A DNA stretch of 7,552 bases from Thiobacillus sp. Lineage in GTDB: Bacteria > Pseudomonadota > Gammaproteobacteria > Burkholderiales > Thiobacillaceae. The position numbers and the translations under genes were made by a program. Of this stretch, positions 1 through 6,139 are shown one piece after another. The stretch lies in the NCBI GenBank assembly GCA_018780025.1, contig JADMKH010000085.1, positions 4,843-12,394 on the forward strand. The letters run 5' to 3'. The number at the start of each line of letters is the position of its first letter. Within the stretch, counting starts at the first letter, position 1. Below the pieces are notes generated by a model. That model saw only the letters and a list, made by a program, of their open reading frames with translations. It ran no database searches and had not been told where the DNA came from.

Positions 1-580
1 CTGGTACGGGCTCCGTTGCTGCTGCGGTCTTGGTGGGTGTCGGCATTGACTTGGTGGCCGCTGCTTTGCGCGGTTGCCCCTGTATCATTTCCTGGATCAG
101 CGCCAGCTTGGTTTGTGCGGCGGCGTTCTTGCTGTCCAGGGCCAATGCCTTGTCATAGGCAATCGAGGCCATCTTGGCGTAAATATCACCCAGGTTCTCG
201 TGGGCTGTGGCATAGCTGGGATGGGTGCGAATGGCCATTTCAAGCGCATTCTTCGCTGCGTCGTACTTGTTTTGCGAAGCGTAGAGCACGGCCAGGTTGT
301 TGTAGGGTTCCGGCAACTCGGGGAAATCCTCGGTCAGTCCGGTAAACACGGCGATGGCATCGTTGGTCTTGCCCTGGTCGGCCAGGATCAGGCCTTTCAG
401 AAATCGCGCCTGTGCGTCCTTGGGGTTTTTGACCAGAAAGCGGTTGGCGCGATCAAGCGCGCCGGGCAAATCGCCCTTGCGAAACTGCTGGTTGATTTCC
501 TGGATTTCCGTGGCCTGGACCGGCATGCTGAAAAGTATGGCGCAGGCAGCAACGACGGCAAAAAAACGCGATAAGGCCAT
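1..580 (-). CDS. Secreted tetratricopeptide-repeat protein, C-terminus cut by window edge
   Basis: The reverse strand is open from the ATG at 580-578 to the left edge, giving 193 residues without a stop. Residues 1-23 look like a Sec signal peptide: a basic start, a hydrophobic core and a VQA cleavage site before Thr24. About four TPR-like helix pairs follow, near residues 24-55, 56-89, 90-123 and 124-153. Typical TPR spacing is visible in AQARFLKGLILADQGK, PYNNLAVLYASQNKYDAA and AHENLGDIYAKM. After residue 165 comes an Ala/Thr/Pro/Lys-rich linker, so another domain may lie outside the window. TPRs bind proteins; this one should act in the periplasm or at the envelope, but its partner is unknown. 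The gene is divergent from cysS. An in-frame ATG six codons upstream (598-596) would add MNRAYH. Neither start has a clear Shine-Dalgarno; I chose 580 because it gives the more compact signal peptide. Confidence 0.85.
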   Translation of the reverse strand, partial: MALSRFFAVVAACAILFSMPVQATEIQEINQQFRKGDLPGALDRANRFLVKNPKDAQARFLKGLILADQGKTNDAIAVFTGLTEDFPELPEPYNNLAVLYASQNKYDAAKNALEMAIRTHPSYATAHENLGDIYAKMASIAYDKALALDSKNAAAQTKLALIQEMIQGQPRKAAATKSMPTPTKTAAATEPVP

Positions 581-612
581 GTGATATGCTCGGTTCATCT
601 TGGAAAGCAGGC

Positions 613-618
613 ATTCTA
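613..618 (-). promoter_or_regulatory. Probable -10 element (TAGAAT) of the TPR gene
   Basis: Read on the minus strand, TAGAAT lies about 33 bases upstream of the chosen TPR start and differs from TATAAT at one position. I find no good -35 match at 16-18 bases upstream. Transcription would begin near 606, leaving a short leader of about 25 bases, or about 8 bases if the ATG at 598 is used. The element overlaps the left arm of an inverted repeat. Confidence 0.35.
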
Positions 619-630
619 ACAACATCGACC

Positions 631-645
631 CGACTGAGACAGTCG
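631..645. repeat. Short hairpin-type inverted repeat CGACTG-AGA-CAGTCG
   Basis: Two perfect 6-base arms (631-636 and 640-645) surround a 3-base centre, AGA. It lies midway between the TPR and cysS starts, with no T-run after it on either strand, so it is not a normal intrinsic terminator. It might be a regulator binding site or a small leader hairpin of cysS. Confidence 0.4.
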
Positions 646-698
646 ATAGCAATGCCTGATTCCCTTACCCCTTTATTTCATCCCTGATCGTCCGCACC

Positions 699-2066
699 AT
701 GCTGCACATTACCAATTCCCTCACTCGCACCAAGGAAGAATTTGTCCCGCTTACACCGGGCAGGGTACGCATGTATGTATGCGGAATGACGGTGTATGAC
801 CTGTGTCACCTGGGCCATGCGCGCGTTTTCGTCGTCTTCGATATGGTGACGCGCTGGCTGCGTGCCAGCGGTTATCAAGTTGACTTCGTAAGAAACATTA
901 CGGACATCGACGACAAAATCATTAGGCGGGCGCAGGAAAACAATGAAACGCCGGCTGCCCTCACCGAGCGTTTTATTGCAGAGATGCACGCAGATGAGCG
1001 CGCACTGGGAGTGTTGCCTCCCGACCATGAGCCGCGCGCCACTGCTTATGTGGCGCAGATGCTGACTTTGATTGCGCAGCTGGAAAAGCGCAACCTCGCC
1101 TATCCGGCACCCAATGGCGACGTGTATTACAGCGTGCGCAGTTTCGAGCGCTATGGTCGCTTGTCGGGCAAGAGCCTGGACGAATTGCGCGCAGGCGAGC
1201 GTGTCGAGATTGACCTGAACAAGCGTGATCCGATGGATTTCGTGCTGTGGAAGGCTGCCAAACCGGGCGAACCTTCCTGGGATTCCCCCTGGGGCCCGGG
1301 GCGACCGGGCTGGCATATCGAATGTTCGGCCATGAGCGCTGAGTTGCTCGGCAATCACTTCGATATTCACGGCGGCGGACAGGATCTGCAGTTTCCGCAC
1401 CATGAAAATGAAATCGCCCAGTCTGAAGGCGCACACGGCTGCAAGTTCGTCAATTACTGGCTGCACAATGGCTTTGTGCGGGTGGATAACGAGAAAATGT
1501 CCAAATCACTGGGCAACTTTTTCACCATCCGTGAAATCCTGAAAAAATACGACGCCGAAGTGGTGCGTTTTTTTATCCTGCGCGCGCATTACCGCAGCCC
1601 GCTCAATTACTCGGACGCTCACCTCGACGATGCCAAGAGTGCCCTGTCGCGCCTGTATACGGCGCTCAGGAACGCGCCGTTGCCGGGTGCCGAACCTGAC
1701 TGGCATCATCCCGCGGCCATCCGCTTTCGCGCAGCCATGGATGACGATTTCAATACCGCCGAGGCACTTGCGGTGCTGTTTGACCTGGCGGGCGAGGCGA
1801 ACCGCGGCGATGCCCCGGCAGCGCAGGTTTTACGCAGTCTGGGCGGCGTGCTGGGACTGCTTCAACGCAATACGGCTGATTATTTGCAGGCCGGCGCTGC
1901 CTGTTCGGGCATGGAAGAACACGAAATTGAAGCATTGATTGCTGCACGGAAAACCGCACGCATGGAGCGGGATTTTGCTGAATCCGACCGCATTCGCGAT
2001 GCGCTGGCAGCGGCGAACATCGTACTGGAGGATGGTCCTGGCGGAACAACCTGGCGCCGCGCATGA
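699..2066 (+). CDS. cysS: Cysteinyl-tRNA synthetase
   Basis: This cytoplasmic class I aminoacyl-tRNA synthetase attaches cysteine to tRNA-Cys using ATP. The 455-residue product is full length (the E. coli enzyme has 461). The HIGH-type motif is HLGH at residues 37-40 and KMSKS lies at 266-270. The zinc ligands of the family are all present at the expected positions: Cys28, Cys209, His234 and Glu238 (the last two in HHENE). The C-terminal anticodon-binding part contains the usual RDFAESDRIRDAL segment. The ATG at 699 is chosen because MLHITNSLTRTKEEF aligns with the family N-terminus. The ribosome binding site is weak; the bases before the start (ATCGTCCGCACC) contain no purine-rich block. It is followed after 43 bases by the DUF72-like gene, with no terminator between, so co-transcription is likely. 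Confidence 0.98.
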   Translation: MLHITNSLTRTKEEFVPLTPGRVRMYVCGMTVYDLCHLGHARVFVVFDMVTRWLRASGYQVDFVRNITDIDDKIIRRAQENNETPAALTERFIAEMHADERALGVLPPDHEPRATAYVAQMLTLIAQLEKRNLAYPAPNGDVYYSVRSFERYGRLSGKSLDELRAGERVEIDLNKRDPMDFVLWKAAKPGEPSWDSPWGPGRPGWHIECSAMSAELLGNHFDIHGGGQDLQFPHHENEIAQSEGAHGCKFVNYWLHNGFVRVDNEKMSKSLGNFFTIREILKKYDAEVVRFFILRAHYRSPLNYSDAHLDDAKSALSRLYTALRNAPLPGAEPDWHHPAAIRFRAAMDDDFNTAEALAVLFDLAGEANRGDAPAAQVLRSLGGVLGLLQRNTADYLQAGAACSGMEEHEIEALIAARKTARMERDFAESDRIRDALAAANIVLEDGPGGTTWRRA

Positions 2067-2109
2067 GATCGTGTCAACAACACAAGCCGGGTAAGCGGAA
2101 AGGGACAGC

Positions 2110-2565
2110 GTGCAGAATCAACAACTCGTATTTGTGGGTGGCGTGAATTGGGTCAATCCGGGTTGGCAAGGCGTTTTTTATCCGGACGACTTGCCGGATG
2201 ACTGGATGTTGTCATATTACAACACGCAATTTCAGGCGGTTTTTCTGCCCCGCCCGGTCTGGCAATCCATCACGGAAAATGCGTGGCTGGCGTGTTTGAA
2301 CGATACGCAGGATGGGTTTTATTTTGTCCTTGAATCAGCCGCTGAAGGCGCCGGTTTGCCGGCTTCCGAACGCGTGCTGCGGGCTTCTCCCAGTTGGGTA
2401 AACGATCATGTATGGTGGCTGGATGAGGCGCCTGATTTACGTGCGCTGGCACAGCGTATTACGCGGCAGGCAGAAAAAGGCGAACCCCTGTTTGTGTTTA
2501 GCCGGAGGGGTGATCTGGGATTAATGCAGCAGGTCAATCAATTAAAGCAGGTCATGGGCTACTGA
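2110..2565 (+). CDS. Small DUF72/YecE-like protein, apparently shortened
   Basis: This is a 151-residue soluble protein without signal peptide or membrane segment. The N-terminal 50 residues resemble the start of DUF72 (YecE-like TIM-barrel) proteins: a beta strand (LVFVGGVNW), then PGWQGVFYPDDLP, DDWMLSYYNTQF, and a following strand. The last 45 residues (DLRALAQRI..., PLFVFSRRGD, then a terminal helix) resemble the final strand and helix of the same family. DUF72 proteins usually have about 230-300 residues, so the middle of the barrel seems to be missing. The function of DUF72 is not established and I do not assign one. The start is GTG at 2110 with an AGGGA ribosome binding site at 2101-2105; an in-frame stop at 2092-2094 excludes an earlier start. 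It lies between cysS and the mla operon. The family assignment is from memory of the motif, not a search. Confidence 0.72.
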   Translation: MQNQQLVFVGGVNWVNPGWQGVFYPDDLPDDWMLSYYNTQFQAVFLPRPVWQSITENAWLACLNDTQDGFYFVLESAAEGAGLPASERVLRASPSWVNDHVWWLDEAPDLRALAQRITRQAEKGEPLFVFSRRGDLGLMQQVNQLKQVMGY

Positions 2566-2648
2566 AACCGCGCCAAAAATGACAGGTCAGCAACATGGAC
2601 GCGCGCGGGCTTCGGTAAAATGGCAATTCACTAATAAAAAGACAGGTC
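2530..2648 (+). repeat. Four copies of CAGGTC before mlaF
   Basis: CAGGTC occurs at 2530-2535, 2548-2553, 2583-2588 and 2643-2648. The first two are in the extended form GCAGGTCA inside the end of the DUF72-like gene, where they encode Gln-Val pairs. The last two are in the extended form GACAGGTC in the intergenic region, exactly 60 bases apart. The last copy is also part of a palindrome, ACAGG-T-CCTGT (2642-2652), directly before the mlaF start. The copies could be regulator sites or chance. Confidence 0.35.
2616..2621 (+). promoter_or_regulatory. Possible -10 element (TAAAAT) of the mla operon
   Basis: TAAAAT lies 34 bases before the mlaF start and matches TATAAT at five of six positions. 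Upstream, ATGGAC at 2595-2600 is a poor -35 with a short spacer of 15 bases. It falls in the 90-base gap between the DUF72-like gene and mlaF, the only gap where a promoter for the whole operon would be expected. Confidence 0.35.
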
Positions 2649-2655
2649 CTGTTTT

Positions 2656-3468
2656 TTGCAACACGATAATCTGGTTGAAATCGAAGATGTCGCATTTGAC
2701 TATGGTGCCCGGCCGGTTTTGAAGGGCATCAACTTGACCGCCAAACGGGGTCAGGTTATAGCCATCATGGGCAGCAGCGGTTGCGGCAAAACCACACTCT
2801 TGCGACTGATCGGCGGGCAGATCACACCCAGCCAGGGAACGGGGCGTGTAGCCGGTGAATCGCTGGGTGAACTCGACCAGGCCGGCCTGTATCGCTTGCG
2901 CCGCAAGATGGGCATGTTGTTTCAGTTCGGCGCTTTGTTTACGGATATGTCCGTGTTCGACAATGTAGCATTCCAGCTGCGCGAGCATTCTGACCTGCCG
3001 GAAGATGCGATCCGTGACATGGTGCTCATGAAGTTGCATGCAGTGGGATTGCGCGGGGCAGCGTGCCTGATGCCGGCTGAGCTGTCCGGCGGCATGGCAA
3101 GGCGAGTGGCGTTGGCGCGTGCGATTGCATTGGACCCTCAGTTGGTGATGTATGACGAGCCGTTTGCCGGGCTGGACCCCATCTCGTTGGGGGTGACGGG
3201 TAACTTGATCCGGCGGCTGACCGATACCCTGGGTCTGACCTCCATCCTGGTGACCCATGACGTGCAGGAATCGCTCAAAATTGTCGATTATGTTTATTTC
3301 GTGTCGGAAGGCGTCATTGTTGCCGAGGGAACGGCAGACGACATCCGCGCGTCCGGTCTGCCGTACGTCCATCAATTTGTGCACGGTGAGGCGGAGGGCC
3401 CCGTGACATTTCATTATCCGGCAGCGCCTTACGTTACAGACCTGCGTCTGGGGGAACAGAGTGCTTAA
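2656..3468 (+). CDS. mlaF: Mla phospholipid transport ATPase MlaF
   Basis: This is the ATP-hydrolysing subunit of the inner-membrane MlaFEDB complex, which powers phospholipid transport between the inner and outer membranes. The 270 residues match the usual family length (E. coli about 269). Visible motifs are Walker A GSSGCGKTT at 39-47, signature LSGGM at 143-147, Walker B ending in Asp167-Glu168 (MYDEPFAGLDP) and the H-loop His201 (VTHD). LSGGMARR and DEPFAGLDP are typical of the MlaF branch. The start is TTG at 2656: an in-frame stop at 2632-2634 precedes it, no ATG or GTG lies in between, and MQHDNLVEIEDVAFDYG fits the family N-terminus. The ribosome binding site is weak (ACAGG, about 9 bases upstream). 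The gene overlaps mlaE by 8 bases. TTG plus a weak site may limit translation of the first subunit. Confidence 0.96.
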   Translation: MQHDNLVEIEDVAFDYGARPVLKGINLTAKRGQVIAIMGSSGCGKTTLLRLIGGQITPSQGTGRVAGESLGELDQAGLYRLRRKMGMLFQFGALFTDMSVFDNVAFQLREHSDLPEDAIRDMVLMKLHAVGLRGAACLMPAELSGGMARRVALARAIALDPQLVMYDEPFAGLDPISLGVTGNLIRRLTDTLGLTSILVTHDVQESLKIVDYVYFVSEGVIVAEGTADDIRASGLPYVHQFVHGEAEGPVTFHYPAAPYVTDLRLGEQSA

Positions 3469-4249
3469 GCAAGCAATAGCGCATTTGGGGAATCGCACGC
3501 TGCAAGGCGTAGGGCGCATCGGCTTTGCGGTGCGTTTCTTCGTGGCGATCCTGCTGCATTCAGGAACCGCATTTCGCCGCTTCGGGCTGACCATACGCGA
3601 AATGTATTTCAGCGGGGTTCAGTCGCTCATCATCATTCTGGTATCGGGCTTGTTTGTGGGGATGGTGCTGGGTTTGCAGGGCTATGAAACCCTTCAGACC
3701 TACGGTTCAGAAGAAGCGCTCGGCATCCTGGTGGCCATGTCGCTGGTGCGCGAATTGGGGCCGGTCGTCGCCGCCTTGTTGTTTGCCAGCCGGGCCGGGA
3801 GTGCGATTACCGCCGAAATAGGCTTGATGAAGGCGACCGAGCAACTGTCCGCGATGGAAATGATGGCGGTGGATCCCATTGCGCGCGTGGTGGCGCCGCG
3901 CTTCTGGGCTGGCGTGATTTCCATGCCGCTGCTGGCCGCACTGTTTTCAGCAATGGGGATATTCGGCGGTTATCTGGTGGGCGTGCAGCTGATCGGGGTG
4001 GACGAAGGCGCGTTCTGGTCGCAAATGCAAAGCGCGGTCGACTTTGAGCAGGATATTCTGAATGGGGTGATCAAAAGCGTAGTGTTTGGCATAGCCATCA
4101 CCACGATCGCACTGTTTGAAGGCTATGATGCGCCGCCCACTGCCGAAGGGGTTTCAGGCGCCACCACGCGCACCGTGGTGACCTCCAGCCTGGCCGTGCT
4201 GGCGCTGGATTTTGTTTTGACTGCATTCATGTTCCGGGGACTTAGCTAA
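3461..4249 (+). CDS. mlaE: Mla phospholipid transport permease MlaE
   Basis: MlaE is the integral inner-membrane permease (DUF140 family) that forms a dimer with MlaF below and the MlaD ring above. The 262 residues match the family length of about 260. An amphipathic N-terminal part (about 1-45) is followed by hydrophobic segments near residues 52-74, 86-110, 145-178, 200-220 and 238-258. The family block SLVRELGPVVAALLFASRAG (94-113), leading into the AEIGLMKATEQLSAMEMMAVDP loop, is intact; this loop contacts the ATPase in the family. The start is GTG at 3461, with a good GGGGGA ribosome binding site at 3450-3455, inside the last codons of mlaF. This implies translational coupling. The stop codon directly abuts the mlaD ATG. 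Confidence 0.96.
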   Translation: MLKQAIAHLGNRTLQGVGRIGFAVRFFVAILLHSGTAFRRFGLTIREMYFSGVQSLIIILVSGLFVGMVLGLQGYETLQTYGSEEALGILVAMSLVRELGPVVAALLFASRAGSAITAEIGLMKATEQLSAMEMMAVDPIARVVAPRFWAGVISMPLLAALFSAMGIFGGYLVGVQLIGVDEGAFWSQMQSAVDFEQDILNGVIKSVVFGIAITTIALFEGYDAPPTAEGVSGATTRTVVTSSLAVLALDFVLTAFMFRGLS

Positions 4250-4717
4250 ATGAACAAGACCATACTCGACCTCTGGGTTGGACTATTTGTGATTGTGGGC
4301 ATAGCCGCGCTGCTGTTTCTGACGCTCAAGGTTGGCAGCATGAACACCGTAAACAACTCGGACAGTTATGAAGTTATCGCACGTTTCGAAAACATCGGCG
4401 GACTGAAGACCCGTGCACCCGTCAAGAGTGCAGGCGTCGTGGTGGGGCGGGTGGCGGAAGTGCGCTTCGACAATGAAACCTATGAGGCTGCCGTGACACT
4501 GCGTCTGGACAAGCGCTATGCTTTTCCCAAGGACTCTTCGGCTGCGATCATGACATCGGGTTTGCTGGGCGAGCAATACATTGGCCTTGAAGCCGGAGGC
4601 GACAGCGTTAAACTGAAAGACAAGGACCGGATTTTGATTACCCAGGATGCGGTGGTGCTGGAGAATCTGATCGGCCAATTTTTGTACGGTAAAGCTCAAG
4701 AAGGAGCGCCAAAATGA
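4250..4717 (+). CDS. mlaD: MCE-domain phospholipid transport protein MlaD
   Basis: MlaD is anchored in the inner membrane and forms a hexameric periplasmic ring through which lipid passes between MlaE and MlaC. Residues 8-26 form one membrane helix. The MCE domain runs from about 39 to 116, with ARFENIGGLKTRAPVKSAGVVVG and SGLLGEQYIGLEAGG as family hallmarks. The helical C-terminus (VLENLIGQFLYGK, about 136-148) corresponds to the helix that lines the ring centre in known MlaD structures. At 155 residues it is short and contains a single MCE domain, as expected for MlaD and unlike the multi-domain PqiB or LetB. The ATG directly follows the mlaE stop (TAAATG). The stop overlaps the next ATG as ATGA. 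Confidence 0.96.
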   Translation: MNKTILDLWVGLFVIVGIAALLFLTLKVGSMNTVNNSDSYEVIARFENIGGLKTRAPVKSAGVVVGRVAEVRFDNETYEAAVTLRLDKRYAFPKDSSAAIMTSGLLGEQYIGLEAGGDSVKLKDKDRILITQDAVVLENLIGQFLYGKAQEGAPK

Positions 4718-6075
4718 CATTCAATACTGTGACCCGCACTTTTATGGCAGCCGGATTGCTGCTGACCACGGTTTCCGCGCAGGCGGAATCCGTCAACTTG
4801 CAGCAAGCCGTGGCCATGAGTCTGGCTGCCGACCCGCGCATCAAGGAGCGCGAGCAGGTGGTCGAGGCCGCGCGCGGCATGATGCAGGAAGTGCAGGGCA
4901 ATGCGGGCTGGCGGGTGAGCGCCAATGCCTTTGTCGGGCTGGCGCCAAAAGTCGAGGGCGGCTTCTATCGGAACGGTGCATATTCGGGCGGCACACCGCG
5001 CTCCGACGGCGACCGGATCAACGGTATTTCCGACTGGACGCATCTGGATTTTGCGCTGATCAAGCCGCTCTACACCTTTGGCAAGATAGAGCGTTATGGC
5101 GAAGCGGCGCAGGGCAATATCGACCTCAAGCGCGGCGAGCTCAAACAGACTCGCGGCGATACGGTATATGACACCAAGCGCGCCTATTACGGTTACTTGA
5201 CGGCGCGCGATACCCGGGTGTTCCTGGAAGATATGCAGGGGCGACTTGACCAGGCCGTCCGGTCGGTTGAACGCCATTTGAAGGAAGAAACGGGCGAATC
5301 CAGGCAATCTGACTTATATGCGTTGCAGTCCGCGAAAAGCCTGCTTGCCAAGTACGTTCACCAGTCGCGTGCGGTCGAGAAGATCAGCCTCGATGGCTTG
5401 AAAGTGCTGACGGGCGCGGGCCTGAAGTCCGATTTAACGGTTGCAGACGACCGTATAGAACCGGTCGCCTTCCCGCAGCTTGAACTGGCCGAACTGCAGT
5501 CGCGCGCGTTGCAGGATCGTCCCGAGATGCAGCAACTTGAAGCGGGATTGCGCGCGCGTCGCGCGCTGGTTGCCGCCAAAAAAGCCGACCGCATGCCCGA
5601 TGTGTATGCAGGCGTGATTGGCCAGTTCAACTATGCATCCCAGCGCGATCGTCTGGACAATCCCTACATCAATGACCCCTTTAACGGCGGCGGGTTGACG
5701 CCTGTGGTTGGCGTGAAATGGGATACCGTATTTGGGGTTGCAAGCGCACGCGTAAACCAGGCGCAGGCGGAACTTGAAGCGATCAATCACAAGAAGGCGT
5801 TTGCTGTAGCGGGGATCCCGTTTGAAGTGGGTGAGGCCTATGCCCATGCCAAGGCAAATTTTGATTCGCAGTTGGGCTTGTCCGAAGGGTCGTCAGCCGC
5901 GCGACGCTGGATGGTGGCTTCGCTGGCGGATTTTTCGGCCGGAGTTGAAACGGCCGACAAGGTGGCTGAAGCGCTCAAGAATTATGTCCTGACCCAGACC
6001 GAATATTTGCGAACGGTGAATGACTACAACATGAACGTGGCGCAACTTGCGCGCCTGACAGGTGAACTCAAGTAA
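4714..6075 (+). CDS. TolC-family outer-membrane protein inside the mla operon
   Basis: The 453-residue product begins with a clear signal peptide (1-24, cleaved after AQA, before ESVNLQQAV). It then shows the TolC/OEP arrangement of two related halves, roughly 27-240 and 255-450. Each half has long heptad-like helices and a short beta-rich part (ISDWTHLDFALIKPLYTFGK in the first, about residues 300-345 in the second). LYTFGKIERYGEAAQGN and DTVYDTKRAYYGYLTARD are typical of the family. TolC proteins form trimeric channels across the outer membrane and periplasm, usually for efflux or type I secretion. Here it is coupled to mlaD by ATGA and has a strong AAGGAG site at 4701-4706, so it is probably made with the Mla proteins. 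No periplasmic adaptor or RND pump gene is adjacent. A role as outer-membrane partner of Mla is inference. It is clearly not MlaA. Confidence 0.9.
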   Translation: MTFNTVTRTFMAAGLLLTTVSAQAESVNLQQAVAMSLAADPRIKEREQVVEAARGMMQEVQGNAGWRVSANAFVGLAPKVEGGFYRNGAYSGGTPRSDGDRINGISDWTHLDFALIKPLYTFGKIERYGEAAQGNIDLKRGELKQTRGDTVYDTKRAYYGYLTARDTRVFLEDMQGRLDQAVRSVERHLKEETGESRQSDLYALQSAKSLLAKYVHQSRAVEKISLDGLKVLTGAGLKSDLTVADDRIEPVAFPQLELAELQSRALQDRPEMQQLEAGLRARRALVAAKKADRMPDVYAGVIGQFNYASQRDRLDNPYINDPFNGGGLTPVVGVKWDTVFGVASARVNQAQAELEAINHKKAFAVAGIPFEVGEAYAHAKANFDSQLGLSEGSSAARRWMVASLADFSAGVETADKVAEALKNYVLTQTEYLRTVNDYNMNVAQLARLTGELK

Positions 6076-6139
6076 GCCGGACGCGTCTACCGCTTACCCG
6101 ATATCGACTTGCCCCACTTTCCAACAGGATGATCTGATT

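Larger units (their letters stand above)
608..658. repeat. Inverted repeat, two 8-base arms, in the divergent promoter region
   Basis: CAGGCATT at 608-615 is the exact reverse complement of AATGCCTG at 651-658, with 35 bases between them. A smaller inverted repeat (631-645) lies inside. The pair sits between the divergent TPR and cysS genes and its left arm overlaps the TPR -10 candidate. It could be an operator or simply chance, since an 8-base pair in about 118 bases is only mildly unlikely. Confidence 0.4.

Noticed and set aside
74..574. A 166-codon plus-strand open frame at the left end
   Set aside because: It is opposite the TPR gene, whose signal peptide and repeats are convincing; the plus-strand translation shows no family motif.
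678..1466. A 262-codon open frame on the minus strand opposite cysS
   Set aside because: It covers the catalytic half of a clearly conserved cysS; its composition and lack of recognisable motifs fit a shadow frame.
2566..2655. Intrinsic terminator before the mla operon
   Set aside because: No stem of useful length followed by a T-run; the TTTTTT at 2652-2657 follows only a 5-base palindrome with a 1-base centre, too tight to fold as a hairpin.
2587..3594. A 335-codon open frame on the minus strand opposite mlaF
   Set aside because: It is antisense to a gene with all ABC ATPase motifs, has no family resemblance (His/Gln/Arg-rich composition typical of a shadow frame), and crosses into mlaE.
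4696..5307. A 203-codon minus-strand open frame opposite the start of the TolC-like gene
   Set aside because: It is antisense to a signal peptide and conserved TolC segment, with no motif of its own.
6062..6139. Longer mlaC start at GTG 6062
   Set aside because: It would lie inside the preceding coding region and put 26 polar residues before an otherwise perfect signal peptide; the ATG at 6140 gives the family's normal length.
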